From contig DASQMC010000037.1 of the NCBI GenBank assembly GCA_035645695.1, positions 1 through 64,000 on the forward strand: 64,000 bases of DNA, in the 5' to 3' direction. The position numbers and the translations under genes are program-made. The stretch comes from JAIVJZ01 sp035645695 (GTDB lineage Bacteria > Acidobacteriota > Blastocatellia > Pyrinomonadales > Pyrinomonadaceae). Positions 1 through 8,401 of the stretch are shown in pieces (the stretch's first letter is position 1; each line of letters starts with the position of its first letter). Under the pieces are notes generated by a model, which worked only from the letters and a program-made list of their open reading frames with translations, was not told the DNA's origin and searched no databases.

Positions 1-1026
1 CACCTGCGCGAGCACGCCGGGGCGGTCGCGGTGGCGCACGACGAGGAGGTGCGTGGCCGGAGTGCGCGCGGCGAGGTTGACGACGTTCGGCACTTTGCCC
101 GTCTCCTCGAAGGCGCGGATGATCCGCACGGTTTCGGCGGCGATGGTCTCCTGCGCCTGATCGGTCGAAGCGCCGATGTGATGTGTGCCGTAGAGGTTCG
201 GCTCGCGCGCGATCTCGTCCGTGAACTCGCCCGTGGCGGAAGCCGGTTCCGTGGCGAACACGTCCAGCCCGGCGCGCAACCCCCGCTCGCGCATCGCCGC
301 GACGAGCGCGTTTTGATCCACGATCTCGCCGCGCGCGGTGTTGATGAAATACGCGCCTTCGCGCATGGCCGCGAAAAAGTCCGCGTCGATAAACGCGCGC
401 GTGTCGGGCTTCAGGGCCAGGTGGACGCTGATGATGTCGGCGGCGCGCGCCACGTCGGCCGGAGTCTCCCTGCGCTCGATGCCGAGTTCCTCTGCGCGCG
501 CGTCCGTCAAACTCCGGCTCCAAGCCACGACCGGCATCCCGAAGCCTCTCGCGCGACGGATCACTTCCCGGCCGATCTGCCCCGTGCCGATGAGTCCGAG
601 CGTGCGCCCGTAGAGGCCGCGCGCTTTGGAAAATTCCTTCTTGTTCCATTGACCCTGCCGGAGCGCGGAGACGTTATCCGCGATACGCCGGTCGAGCGCG
701 AGGATGAGCGCGAAGGCCAACTCGGCGACGGCGACGGAATTTTTGCCCGGACAATTCGAGACGTAGATGCCGCGCCGCGAAGCCGCCGCCACGTCAATCG
801 TGTTGTAGCCCGCGCCCGCGCGCACGACCAACTTCAACGCTCCCGCATCGAGCATCGATTCCGTCACTTTCGTCGAGCGCACGACGAGCGCATCGGGCGC
901 ATACGATTTGATGGCTTCGACCAGACCATCGTCCTTCACGTCCGGCTGGTAAGAATAGTCGCAGCCCGCGGCCTCCAGCCCATCACGACCGGACTGCTCG
1001 AATTTATCGGCGATTAGCACACGCAT
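1..1026 (-). CDS. serA: D-3-phosphoglycerate dehydrogenase (3' end off window)
   Basis: Oxidises 3-phosphoglycerate to 3-phosphohydroxypyruvate with NAD, the first step of serine synthesis in the cytoplasm. Reading the minus strand from ATG at 1026 gives 342 codons without a stop. Visible: the Rossmann motif GTGQIG near residues 147-152, the INTARGE segment with the catalytic Arg, and the HHIGAST segment with the catalytic His. The last visible residues, RDRPGVLAQV, look like the start of the ACT regulatory domain, so the C-terminus lies beyond base 1. The ACT start favours SerA over a generic 2-hydroxyacid dehydrogenase. The DUF1015 gene lies upstream on the same strand, separated by a repeat-built hairpin. 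Confidence 0.93.
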   Translation of the reverse strand, partial: MRVLIADKFEQSGRDGLEAAGCDYSYQPDVKDDGLVEAIKSYAPDALVVRSTKVTESMLDAGALKLVVRAGAGYNTIDVAAASRRGIYVSNCPGKNSVAVAELAFALILALDRRIADNVSALRQGQWNKKEFSKARGLYGRTLGLIGTGQIGREVIRRARGFGMPVVAWSRSLTDARAEELGIERRETPADVARAADIISVHLALKPDTRAFIDADFFAAMREGAYFINTARGEIVDQNALVAAMRERGLRAGLDVFATEPASATGEFTDEIAREPNLYGTHHIGASTDQAQETIAAETVRIIRAFEETGKVPNVVNLAARTPATHLLVVRHRDRPGVLAQV

Positions 1027-1029
1027 AAA

Positions 1030-1115
1030 AAGCCCTCAGCTTTCAGCCGTCAGCCGTCAGCCGTTTCAGCCACACGCAATGTTTTTGCTGATGGCTGATG
1101 GCAGACGGCTGGCGG
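1030..1115. repeat. Intergenic hairpin of CAGCCGT-type words
   Basis: Short tandem words (TCAGCCG repeated) are followed after a T-rich loop by complementary words (GGCTGATGGC, ACGGCTGGCGGCT). The arms are imperfect. It lies between the DUF1015 gene and serA, both on the minus strand. It has the same design as the other word-built palindromes in this window but uses a different word. Confidence 0.6.
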
Positions 1116-2345
1116 CTAGATTTCGTGAATCAACAAGCCGTCGCGCAGCTTCGGCTCGAACCAGGTGGACTTGGGCGGCATGATGCCGTTGGCGTCCGAG
1201 ACGCCGAGCAGGTCTTCGATGGTCGTCGGCGAGAGCGAGAAGGCGACGGCCGCGCGTCCCTCGTTGACGAGTCGTTCGAGTTCGGACGTGCCGCGGATGC
1301 CGCCGACGAAATCGATGCGCTTGTCTGTGCGCACATCCTTGATGTTGAGGATGGGGTCGAGCAGTTGGTCTTGCAGCACGCTCACGTCGAGCGAGGCGGT
1401 CGGGTCGCCGGTTTGTGTTTGCGACGCGTCGAGCGGCTTCAGGTTGTACCAGCGCTGGCGCAGATACATGCCGAACTCGCCGCGCGCGGGAACGGCGGCC
1501 GAGCCTTCCGTGACGGCGAACTTCGCCTCAAGCGCCGCGAGAAAGTCTTCCGCGGACATGCCGTGCAAATCTCTGACGACGCGGTTGTAAGGAAGTATTT
1601 GCATCTGGTCGGAGGGGAAGATGACCGCGAGAAAACGGTTGTACTCCTCTTCGCCCGTGTGCCGTGGATTTTGTTCGCTGAGTGCGGCGCGGGCGCGGCT
1701 CGCGCTGGCCGCGCGGTGATGGCCGTCGGCGATGTAGAGCAGAGGCACTTCACCGAAGGCGCGGACGAGCGCATCCGGGTCGGGCGCGCGCCAGAGCGTG
1801 TGACGAATGCCGTCGGGCGCGGTGAAATCGTAGAGCGCTTCGTCGGCGGCGACGGCGGCGGTGACGAGCGTGTCGATGCGCCGGTCGGCGCGACAGGTCA
1901 GGAAGACGACGCCCGTCTGCGCGCGCAGCGTCAGCATGTGGCGCGTGCGGTCGTCCTCCTTGTCGGGACGCGTGCGCTCGTGCTTGCGGACGAGGCCGCG
2001 GTCGTACTCGTCAACCGCGCAGCACGCCGCGACGCCGATCTGCTCGTGTTCGCCCATCACGAGGCGATAGAGATAGAGGCTAGGCTCGGCCTCAATTTCG
2101 AGCGGGCACGTCTCGCGAAGCTTTTGAAAATTCTCGGCGGCGCGCGCGTAGACCTCTTCGCTGTAAATGTTCGTGCCTTCGGGCAGGTCGATTTCGGGGC
2201 GGGTGACGTGCAGCAGGCTCAAGGGATTTCCGGCGGCCAGCGCGCGCGCCTCTTCGGTGTTGACCACGTCATAGGGCACGCTCGCCACCTGCTCCACCTT
2301 CGACACGGGCGGGCGCAAAGCGCGGAAAGGATAAATGACAGCCAC
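1116..2345 (-). CDS. DUF1015 family protein
   Basis: A 409-residue cytoplasmic protein that opens AVIYPFRALRPP and contains the YIADGHHRAAS segment typical of DUF1015, including a conserved DGHHR. The length fits the family. Its biochemical role is not settled; family members often sit beside serA, as here. The start is GTG at 2343-2345, chosen because GAGGAG lies about ten bases upstream. It is probably co-transcribed with serA unless the hairpin between them terminates. Confidence 0.88.
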   Translation of the reverse strand: MAVIYPFRALRPPVSKVEQVASVPYDVVNTEEARALAAGNPLSLLHVTRPEIDLPEGTNIYSEEVYARAAENFQKLRETCPLEIEAEPSLYLYRLVMGEHEQIGVAACCAVDEYDRGLVRKHERTRPDKEDDRTRHMLTLRAQTGVVFLTCRADRRIDTLVTAAVAADEALYDFTAPDGIRHTLWRAPDPDALVRAFGEVPLLYIADGHHRAASASRARAALSEQNPRHTGEEEYNRFLAVIFPSDQMQILPYNRVVRDLHGMSAEDFLAALEAKFAVTEGSAAVPARGEFGMYLRQRWYNLKPLDASQTQTGDPTASLDVSVLQDQLLDPILNIKDVRTDKRIDFVGGIRGTSELERLVNEGRAAVAFSLSPTTIEDLLGVSDANGIMPPKSTWFEPKLRDGLLIHEI

Positions 2346-2847
2346 GGGCGTTCGTTCTCCTCACAACGTAAAATGGAAATGCGGGTTTTCTAACCGCTAA
2401 GACTATCCGCACCCGTGCCCCTTTGCCAAGCCGCGAACGCGCTCCGGCACGCGCTCCGGCCGCCCGGCGGCTCCGTCCGGCGTGTCTTCTTAATCGAACG
2501 ACCGGCGAGCGCCCGGCAGTCGTCCCTCTGTAAACTACTCTCGCAGGATAACCCGCGCGCGACCGTCTTCTTCGATCAGGAGGATTGCGCGGTCGGCTTC
2601 GGTTCTCATTGTTCATTTTTCGCCCCTCAAACGGACGTATGCCGTATCGCGCCGCGAACTCTCAGTACTAAACGAACACAACCATAGATCGCACAGTGTA
2701 CGCTGGCGTGCTGTGCCGGATGAGAACATGAATTAATATCACTTTGCACTTCATAAACCACGCCGCCGACATTAGGTTTAGCCCGAAACTTCGCCTGACT
2801 GCCGCAAGCCGCACACAAGACGTGACAGCAAGCAGAAAGGCCATCTA
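2346..2847. other. Gap without a confident gene
   Basis: About 500 bases separate the DUF1015 start from the first Crp gene. The right half is richer in AT than its surroundings and probably holds divergent promoters. A 24-codon minus-strand ORF (2535-2609) encodes MRTEADRAILLIEEDGRARV and a few more residues; it looks protein-like but is too short to call. A Cys/His-containing minus-strand reading frame (2627-2869) overlaps the Crp start and is also not supported. Confidence 0.5.
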
Positions 2848-3579
2848 ATGTCCACGCATCAGGATTCACCCACGCATGTAACGAACCGTATTCTCAAAGC
2901 GTTGCCGCCGGAAGAATACGAACGCCTCTCCGCTCATTTGGAGCCGGTCGAGATGTCGCTCGGCGAAGTCCTCTATCGCTCGAACGAACCCATCACGCAC
3001 GTCTATTTCCCCAACCGCGGCACGGTCTCCGTCGTCTGCACCTTTGAAGACGGCAGGAGCGTCGAGGCGGGCATGGTTGGCAACGAGGGCATGTTCGGCG
3101 TCTGTGTCTTCTTGGGAAGCATCTCGTCGCCGCTGGAGGCCGTCGTGCAACTGCCGGGCGAGGCTTTCAGGATGCGCGCCGACGTGTTGCGGGCGGAGTT
3201 CAAGCGCGGCGAACATCTACAGGATTTACTGCTGCGCTACACGCAGGGCTTCATCATCCAGATCGCGCAGGCGGCGGCCTGCAATCGCGCCCACCCCATC
3301 GACGGGCGACTGGCAAAGTGGCTGTTGATGTGTCAGGACAGGGCGCAGACGGGCGAGTTGCAACTGACGCACGAATTCATCGCCGTCATGCTCGGCATAC
3401 GCCGCGCCGGGGTCAGCGAGGCGGCGGGGAAACTACAGGACGGGGGCATGATCAGGTACAGGCGCGGCAACGTCCAGATACTCGACCGGCCGAATTTGGA
3501 AGCGCATTCCTGTGAATGCTACGAGATTGTGAAGCGTGAGTTCGACCGCCTGCTCGGCGACGACGGCCGCGTCTGGTAG
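2848..3579 (+). CDS. Crp/Fnr family transcriptional regulator 1
   Basis: A 243-residue regulator. The N-terminal half is a cyclic-nucleotide-binding-type beta-barrel (about residues 20-140; HVYFPNRGTVSVVCTFEDGR). The C-terminal half is a winged helix (about 165-225; THEFIAVMLGIRRAGVSEAA as recognition region). It ends with a CECYEIVKREFDRLL segment that is closely matched in the next gene. No Fnr-type N-terminal cysteine cluster is visible, so an Fe-S oxygen sensor is unlikely. The ligand is unknown. The ATG at 2848 follows AAGCAGAAAGG. Confidence 0.9.
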   Translation: MSTHQDSPTHVTNRILKALPPEEYERLSAHLEPVEMSLGEVLYRSNEPITHVYFPNRGTVSVVCTFEDGRSVEAGMVGNEGMFGVCVFLGSISSPLEAVVQLPGEAFRMRADVLRAEFKRGEHLQDLLLRYTQGFIIQIAQAAACNRAHPIDGRLAKWLLMCQDRAQTGELQLTHEFIAVMLGIRRAGVSEAAGKLQDGGMIRYRRGNVQILDRPNLEAHSCECYEIVKREFDRLLGDDGRVW

Positions 3580-3913
3580 CCGCGCGCGAGACACCTACGA
3601 ACGCCTTCGCCCTCTTCCCACGAGCCGACGCTTTCATCTACCGAAGTAACCCCTACCCGCCGCGCGCTTTGCAATTTGTCAGCGAAGGATGACGGGCGCG
3701 GCGTGCGCGAGCGGCGTCCGTCCGCCCGTCGTCGTCACGCGTCTCCTCAACCGGCGCGAAATTACACCTTCCGCCCGCCCCCGTCCCACACAGGCCGGAC
3801 GAAAAACGCAAAATCAAGACGCGCCCGGCGGCGACATGCTATGCTTCGGTCATATTTTTCCGGCACAGGGGGGGTGTTCCCGCGCCCTCGCTATAAGTAG
3901 AAGAATATCCTCT
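3580..3913. other. Spacer between the two Crp/Fnr genes
   Basis: About 330 bases with no convincing gene. An open frame runs upstream of the second regulator, but its translation is Arg/Pro-rich and unlike the family. A TATAAG -10-like box lies at about 3892-3897, just before the chosen ATG, so the second gene probably has its own promoter. Confidence 0.45.
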
Positions 3914-4624
3914 ATGTCTCAACCGAACAGTGATGCGCGCCCGAAGAATTCAGTCTTAGCCGATTTGCCCGAGGCCGAATACCGCCGCCTCGCCGAACAC
4001 CTGAAAGAGGTGGTTCTCGCGCGCGGCGACGTGATGCACGAAGCCGAGGCTCCGGCGCAGTACGTCTATTTTCTCGATAGCGGCGTGGCGTCTCTGTCGG
4101 TCATCAGCGAGGATGGTAAAGAGTTGATGCTGAGCATCGTCGGGAACGAGGGGATCGTCGGCGAGAGGGCTATCTTCAAAAAAGGAGTCTTCATCGTCCG
4201 CTGCGAGATGCTCACGCACGGCGTGGGACACAGGATGCCGCCCGAAGTGTTTGAACATGAGTTCAACCGGGGCGAGGCGTTGCGTCAATCCGTGCTCAAC
4301 CGGATGGAGGCGCGCACGACCGAGACCGCCCAGACCGCCCTCTGCAACCAGATGCACACGATGGAGCAACGATTGGCGCGGTGGCTGCTGACGCTGGCCG
4401 ACCGCCTGCACAGCGAGGACTTATACATCACGCACGAGCACATGGCTAACATGGTGGGCGCGCGCCGCGCGAGCATCACGGACGCCGTGGAAGTTTTGCG
4501 CGAGGCCGCCCTTGTCGAAACCGAGCGCGGGATGATCACCATACTCGACCGCACACGCATGGAGTCGCAAGCCTGCGAGTGTTACGCCGTCATCAAGAAA
4601 GCCATCAAAACGTTCACGACTTGA
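3914..4624 (+). CDS. Crp/Fnr family transcriptional regulator 2
   Basis: A 236-residue paralogue of the preceding regulator, with the same layout: cNMP-type barrel (QYVYFLDSGVASLSVISEDG), dimer helix, winged helix (THEHMANMVGARRASITDAV) and a terminal CECYAVIKKAI segment. I start at ATG 3914 (MSQPNSDARPKN) because the longer frame adds 75 residues with no family resemblance. Tandem paralogues suggest duplication followed by divergence in the ligand pocket; the ligands cannot be read from the sequence. Confidence 0.88.
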   Translation: MSQPNSDARPKNSVLADLPEAEYRRLAEHLKEVVLARGDVMHEAEAPAQYVYFLDSGVASLSVISEDGKELMLSIVGNEGIVGERAIFKKGVFIVRCEMLTHGVGHRMPPEVFEHEFNRGEALRQSVLNRMEARTTETAQTALCNQMHTMEQRLARWLLTLADRLHSEDLYITHEHMANMVGARRASITDAVEVLREAALVETERGMITILDRTRMESQACECYAVIKKAIKTFTT

Positions 4625-4635
4625 AACAGGGGATT

Positions 4636-4681
4636 GCAAAGTCCTGCCCCCTCGCAAGCGCTAACGGGGGAAGGACTTTGC
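4636..4681 (+). terminator. Hairpin terminator after Crp/Fnr 2
   Basis: Left arm GCAAAGTCCTGCCCC and right arm GGGGGAAGGACTTTGC form a long stem with one bulge, 11 bases after the stop codon. No strong T-run follows, so its efficiency is uncertain. Confidence 0.6.
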
Positions 4682-4712
4682 CGCGCATCGCCCGGACGGC
4701 CTCGCCGGGGGC

Positions 4713-4744
4713 TTGACCTTGTAGTCGGATACGGGGTTTACAAT
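4713..4744 (+). promoter_or_regulatory. Possible sigma-70 promoter for the Spy-like gene
   Basis: TTGACC (4713-4718) is followed by TTTACAAT (4737-4744), 22 bases before the ATG. Spacing is 18 to TTTACA, or 20 to TACAAT, so the exact -10 is ambiguous. GGGAGGAAG precedes the start codon. Confidence 0.4.
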
Positions 4745-4765
4745 GCCGCGCAGGGAGGAAGATTC

Positions 4766-5356
4766 ATGCGTCAAACAATCAAGCTGTTGGTGTTGCTGCT
4801 CGCACTGTCCGGGTTCGCTTCCGCACAGGAGGAGGCGTCGAAGCACGACGGTTATACGGGAGACGTGCGACGCGAGATCAAGTCTCTCTCGGCGGAAGAG
4901 GTCGAGGGGTTGTTGAACGGTCACGGCATGGGGCTGGCGAAGGCCGCCGAGTTGAACCATTATCCCGGCCCGCGTCACGTGTTGGAGTTGGCCGCCGAAC
5001 TCCGGCTCACGCCCGCGCAGCACAAGCAAACGCAATCGGCCTTTGAACGAATGCGCGGCGAGGCCGTGCGACTCGGCCGCCGCATTGTCGAGCGCGAGTG
5101 GGAACTTGACGCGATGTTCGCGAAAGGCGAAATTGACGCGAGCCGTTTACGCGCGGCCACAGACGGAATCGCGCGCCTGCAAGGGGAATTGCGCGCCGCG
5201 CACCTCGCCGCTCACGTTGAGATGCGCCGCCTGCTCTCGCCGCGGCAGATCGCGAAATACGACGAACTGCGCGGCTACGCGGGCGAGCGGAAGTCGGGCG
5301 GGCAACACGACCACGGTAAACACGGCCACGGTAAACACGGCCACGGTAAACACTGA
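4766..5356 (+). CDS. Spy/CpxP-like periplasmic protein with His-rich tail
   Basis: A 196-residue exported protein: a signal peptide (MRQTIKLLVLLLALSGFASAQ, cleavage near residue 20) followed by a helical region with LTPAQHKQTQSAFERM and LLSPRQIAKYDELRG, the LTxxQ-type motifs of the Spy/CpxP/heavy-metal-resistance superfamily. Family members buffer metals or act as periplasmic chaperones. The C-terminus ends in three HGKH-type repeats encoded by a tandem 15-base unit, a likely metal-binding tail. I chose ATG 4766 because of the signal peptide and the GGAGGAA ribosome site. The specific metal is unknown. Confidence 0.75.
   Translation: MRQTIKLLVLLLALSGFASAQEEASKHDGYTGDVRREIKSLSAEEVEGLLNGHGMGLAKAAELNHYPGPRHVLELAAELRLTPAQHKQTQSAFERMRGEAVRLGRRIVEREWELDAMFAKGEIDASRLRAATDGIARLQGELRAAHLAAHVEMRRLLSPRQIAKYDELRGYAGERKSGGQHDHGKHGHGKHGHGKH
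5305..5354 (+). repeat. Tandem 15-bp repeat coding HGKHG
   Basis: Three near-identical 15-base units (CACGGTAAACACGGC) sit at the 3' end of the Spy-like gene and encode the His/Gly/Lys tail. Copy number may vary between strains. Confidence 0.8.
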
Positions 5357-5381
5357 TTGGCGGAGAAAGCGTTTGAAAGAT

Positions 5382-5735
5382 ATGAGCGAAGATTCGGAGA
5401 CGTGTGATCTGGCGAACCGTAAATGCGTGCCGTGCCACGGCGGCGTGCCGCCCCTCTCGGCGGACGAGATCGGGCAATATCTCGGCGAACTGCAAGGCTG
5501 GGAAGTTGTGGACGGGCATCATCTGAAAAAGACTTACGCCTTCCCCAACTTCGAGCAGTCGCTCGCGCTCGCCAATCGCATCGGCGAAGTGGCCGAAGCC
5601 GAAGGGCATCACCCGGACATTTGCTTTGGCTGGGGACACGCCGAGGTGACGATCTACACGCACGCCATCGACGGCCTCAGCGAAAGCGACTTCATCCTCG
5701 CCGCCAAGATCGATGAAATAGAAACGATGAAGTAG
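5382..5735 (+). CDS. 4a-hydroxytetrahydrobiopterin dehydratase (PCD/DCoH)
   Basis: A 117-residue cytoplasmic enzyme that dehydrates 4a-hydroxytetrahydropterin in pterin recycling. The family signature is clear: GWEVVDGHHLKKTYAF, then EAEGHHPDICFGWGHAEVTI with the catalytic His pair, then a THAIDGLSESDFILAAKID end. An N-terminal CDLANRKCVPCHGG segment carries three cysteines, as in some bacterial members. The frame runs further upstream, but ATG 5382 is where homology begins. The last residues (ETMK) and stop codon are read from the adjacent GATGAAGTAGG repeat. Confidence 0.92.
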   Translation: MSEDSETCDLANRKCVPCHGGVPPLSADEIGQYLGELQGWEVVDGHHLKKTYAFPNFEQSLALANRIGEVAEAEGHHPDICFGWGHAEVTIYTHAIDGLSESDFILAAKIDEIETMK

Positions 5736-5800
5736 GAACGCGGAACGATGAAGTAAAAGCAGTTGCTTTCAGTTCATCGTTCCGCGTTCCTACTTCATCG
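5725..5800. repeat. Palindromic word-repeat element, family A
   Basis: A perfect 28-base inverted repeat (5725-5752 with 5773-5800; word GATGAAGTAGGAACGCGG) surrounds a 20-base loop that can pair further (AAAGCA/TGCTTT). It fills the gap between the convergent dehydratase and VWA genes and includes the dehydratase stop codon. It could act as a two-way terminator. Confidence 0.9.
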
Positions 5801-5802
5801 TT

Positions 5803-7155
5803 TCACCTCACCCTGCTTTTCTTCCTTTTCAGAAAGTCGATCAGCACGAACTGCGAGAGGTTGCCGGGGGTGGCGAAATAGGCTTTGCCGTTCGTCATCT
5901 GCGACATCTGTTTGACGAACTCGACGAGGTAATAGTCCGAGGCGAGCATGAAGGTGTTGATCATGATTCCGGCCTTGCGACACGCCTGCACTTCCCTGAA
6001 CGTCGCGTCCATCACTATCGGATCAAGCCCCATCGAATTTTTGTAGAGGCGACGGTCTTGCGCCGCCACGCCCGCGCCCTGTACTGCCCCGCGACGCATC
6101 CCGCCGCTTGAAGTCGCCATCGTCGCGCCGTCGAGAAAACAGGCGGTCGGTTTGCCGTCCGTCACCATCACGATCTGCTTCATCTCTTTGCGTTGCGCCT
6201 GCAAGAGGCGGCGCGCGAGTTTCAAGCCCTCGGCGGTGTTCGTGTGATAGGGGCCGACCTGCGTGGTCGCCAGTTTCGCGAGCGGCAACTCCTCCGCGTC
6301 GTCGTGAAAAAGCACGACCTTGAGCGTGTCGCCCGCATACTGTGTGCGGATCAAATGCGCGAGCGCGAGCGCAACCTTCTTGGCGGGCGTGAATCGATCC
6401 TCGCCGTAGAGGATCATCGAGTGCGAGCAATCGAGCATGACGACCGTGGCGCACGAAGATTGATAGTCGCACTGGTGGACGTAGAGATCGCGGTATTCCA
6501 GATTGAGCGGCACGCCCAAGCCCTCGCGCTTGATCGCCGACATCAGCGTCGCGTTCACGTCCAGATTGATCGTGTCGCCGAACTCGTAGAGCTTCGACGC
6601 CTGCGCGGCCTCGACGCCGGTCGAGAGGTGCGGCGTATCATGTCGCCCGACGGAACTCTTGCCCATGCTGCCGAGCAGGTTCCTCAGCGTCTTGTAGCCG
6701 AGAAAATCCAGCCCCTTCTCCGTCACCTCAAACTTCACGTTGCGCGGCTGCTGCGGTTCATCGACGCGTCCCTCACCCCCCTGCCCGCGCCGCCTCTGCT
6801 GCCCCTTCTCCGGCGGCGCATCCTCATGCAGATTCAAAAAGCCCTCTTCCACCAGACGCTCGATCAACTTATTCAACAACTCTTCGAGTTGCGACCCCTT
6901 GAACCGCCCCTCGTTCTCAGCCAGCATCTCCGCAACCTGACTCTCATCCACCTCGCCCGCGTCCATCAGCGCGCGCAACAATGCCTCGCGCAACGCATCG
7001 AGCGACGTGTCCTGTGGCCGCCGCTGCCGCGTCCAGTAGTAATCGTCGTCAAAGCCCGATTGCAACAGGCTGTCCTGCAACGCCTCCATCAGGTCGCCGA
7101 GGTTGACGCCCGACACGTCGAAGCCCTTGAATTTTGAATAGCGTATGAACTTCAT
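5803..7155 (-). CDS. VWA domain protein, partner of MoxR ATPase
   Basis: A 450-residue protein with a helical N-terminal half and a C-terminal von Willebrand A domain (about 235-440). The MIDAS metal site is intact: DCSHS at 242-246, a Thr in HTNTAEG near 305, and VTDGK with Asp near 333. VWA proteins of this kind work with MoxR-type AAA ATPases in metal insertion or protein remodelling; the ATPase lies at 8644-10113 on the same strand. Its ATG overlaps the TGA of the PIN gene by four bases, so translation is probably coupled. The substrate is unknown. Confidence 0.85.
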   Translation of the reverse strand: MKFIRYSKFKGFDVSGVNLGDLMEALQDSLLQSGFDDDYYWTRQRRPQDTSLDALREALLRALMDAGEVDESQVAEMLAENEGRFKGSQLEELLNKLIERLVEEGFLNLHEDAPPEKGQQRRRGQGGEGRVDEPQQPRNVKFEVTEKGLDFLGYKTLRNLLGSMGKSSVGRHDTPHLSTGVEAAQASKLYEFGDTINLDVNATLMSAIKREGLGVPLNLEYRDLYVHQCDYQSSCATVVMLDCSHSMILYGEDRFTPAKKVALALAHLIRTQYAGDTLKVVLFHDDAEELPLAKLATTQVGPYHTNTAEGLKLARRLLQAQRKEMKQIVMVTDGKPTACFLDGATMATSSGGMRRGAVQGAGVAAQDRRLYKNSMGLDPIVMDATFREVQACRKAGIMINTFMLASDYYLVEFVKQMSQMTNGKAYFATPGNLSQFVLIDFLKRKKSRVR

Positions 7156-7574
7156 TGATTACTCTCAGAAATAACAGTCAACCCCGGCACGTTTTTAAAG
7201 TCATTCAGATCATGTGTTACTAAAGGGGCGTCATAGGCTAACGCAGTCGCGGCAATCCATGAGTCGCCGACAGAGATTGGGCGACCTATCCGTTTAGCGT
7301 GCGCCTGAACTTTAGCCCAAAGCAGTGAAATCTCTTCATTCGCTTCTACGAAAACAAATTTTTTAACGTATGTATGAAGCTCTCTATGACGGCTGCTTCC
7401 CCAGTTATTATTCAGCGGCATGAGTTCTAATTCCGCGAAGGTTTGTGCGGCAATCATTATCAACTTACCTTCGATGTGCGGCTTGTACAAATCGCCTCGC
7501 GTGTCCCTTTTGAATATGTACGAGACGACGTTTGTATCAATCACCACCACATTGCTGAGCGGTACACTACTCAT
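7152..7574 (-). CDS. PIN-domain ribonuclease toxin (VapC-like)
   Basis: A 140-residue PIN protein, likely an Mg-dependent RNase toxin. Acidic residues are in the expected places: VVIDTNVV (Asp13), FAELEL, SVGDSWIAATAL and LVTHDLNDF. ATG 7574 was chosen over the longer frame because homology and a GGAAA site fit there. It overlaps the upstream antitoxin-like gene by eight bases and the downstream VWA gene by four. The DNA is richer in AT than the flanking genes, suggesting transfer. Confidence 0.85.
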   Translation of the reverse strand: MSSVPLSNVVVIDTNVVSYIFKRDTRGDLYKPHIEGKLIMIAAQTFAELELMPLNNNWGSSRHRELHTYVKKFVFVEANEEISLLWAKVQAHAKRIGRPISVGDSWIAATALAYDAPLVTHDLNDFKNVPGLTVISESNQ

Positions 7575-7875
7575 TTTCCGTTTCGACTTTATCCTGCTGG
7601 CGGATTGCACGCACCCATGATAAAAACTCGTCCACGCTTTCTTCTTCCGGCCAAAAGTCTCCCTGTAATTCTTTGATGTCACGTATTGGCAAGACTCCCT
7701 GCTGCTTCGCGAGTTCCCATGCGCGCGCATGTGATTCTCTTCGCGCCTCTTCGCGCGCTAGTTCAGCTTCATGTTCCAATCGCTCGAAAAGAGAGAGATA
7801 GTCTTCCGGCGAAGGCGATGTTGTAAGCGGGTGAGAACGCACACTCTCAACTGCTGTCTCAACAAAACTGTTCAT
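7567..7875 (-). CDS. Putative antitoxin of the PIN toxin
   Basis: A 102-residue acidic protein with a long Glu/Ala/Arg-rich helix (about 28-60; LFERLEHEAELAREEARRES) and a C-terminal acidic WPEEESVDEFLSWVRAIRQQ segment that could wrap the PIN active site. I recognise no DNA-binding fold with certainty. The antitoxin call rests on its size, a strong GGAGGAGGAG site and its overlap with the toxin start. Confidence 0.65.
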   Translation of the reverse strand: MNSFVETAVESVRSHPLTTSPSPEDYLSLFERLEHEAELAREEARRESHARAWELAKQQGVLPIRDIKELQGDFWPEEESVDEFLSWVRAIRQQDKVETENE

Positions 7876-7903
7876 CGTTATCTCCTCCTCCGCAATAGTT
7901 TTA

Positions 7904-8341
7904 TCAAATATGTTCTATTAAACCTGTTTCAGCAGCGGAAATAATTCTCTTTTTTAGTATTGTATTTGCTTCACTATCTTCCACGGATAGATTTTCCGCA
8001 TCGGTTCTTATTTGTTCTAGAGCTTGTTTTGTGTGATCTAGCCACCTTGCGTCTCTTATGTACGCATGAAGAAAAAGCTTACCCCATAATTTGCCTTCTT
8101 CTTTACTAGGTAAGTAAAAAGGCGGAATCCGCCTATTGATTATGTATAGACGAGAGAAATCTTTTTCGGCTACCGCTTGAGTTGCAGCTTCACGCCAATC
8201 TTCAACCAGTTCTCGATAAACTGCGGCCTCCGCTTGGCTCTCTGCTGCTATTTGTTCAGCTTTACGCAGGCGTTCTAACAGCGTCTCGCGCTCTTTTTCC
8301 CATGTAACTTCACTCACGGCGTACTTACCTCTCTTTATCAT
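7904..8341 (-). CDS. Hypothetical coiled-coil protein
   Basis: A 145-residue protein I do not recognise. The first half is a predicted coiled coil (KERETLLERLRKAEQIAAES); the second has FLHAYIRDARWLDHTKQALE and ends in a helical segment. No signal peptide or catalytic motif is seen. It is the most AT-rich gene of the window and lies between HicB-like and antitoxin-like genes, so it probably arrived with the toxin-antitoxin block. No clear ribosome site precedes the ATG, so the start is uncertain. Confidence 0.6.
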   Translation of the reverse strand: MIKRGKYAVSEVTWEKERETLLERLRKAEQIAAESQAEAAVYRELVEDWREAATQAVAEKDFSRLYIINRRIPPFYLPSKEEGKLWGKLFLHAYIRDARWLDHTKQALEQIRTDAENLSVEDSEANTILKKRIISAAETGLIEHI

Positions 8342-8401
8342 CGGGTACTAAAAAGACCGAAGACTACGGCTGCCTTGAATTCATGAACGTGCGGACTGCG
8401 T

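Noticed and set aside
2535..2609. 24-codon minus-strand ORF with a protein-like sequence (RAILLIEEDGRARVIL)
   Set aside because: Too short to support as a gene and I know no family it matches; kept only as a note in the gap entry.
2627..2869. Minus-strand frame with several Cys and His residues, possibly a zinc-binding protein
   Set aside because: It overlaps the start of a well-supported Crp gene, has no ribosome site, and the AT-rich stretch suits a promoter region better.
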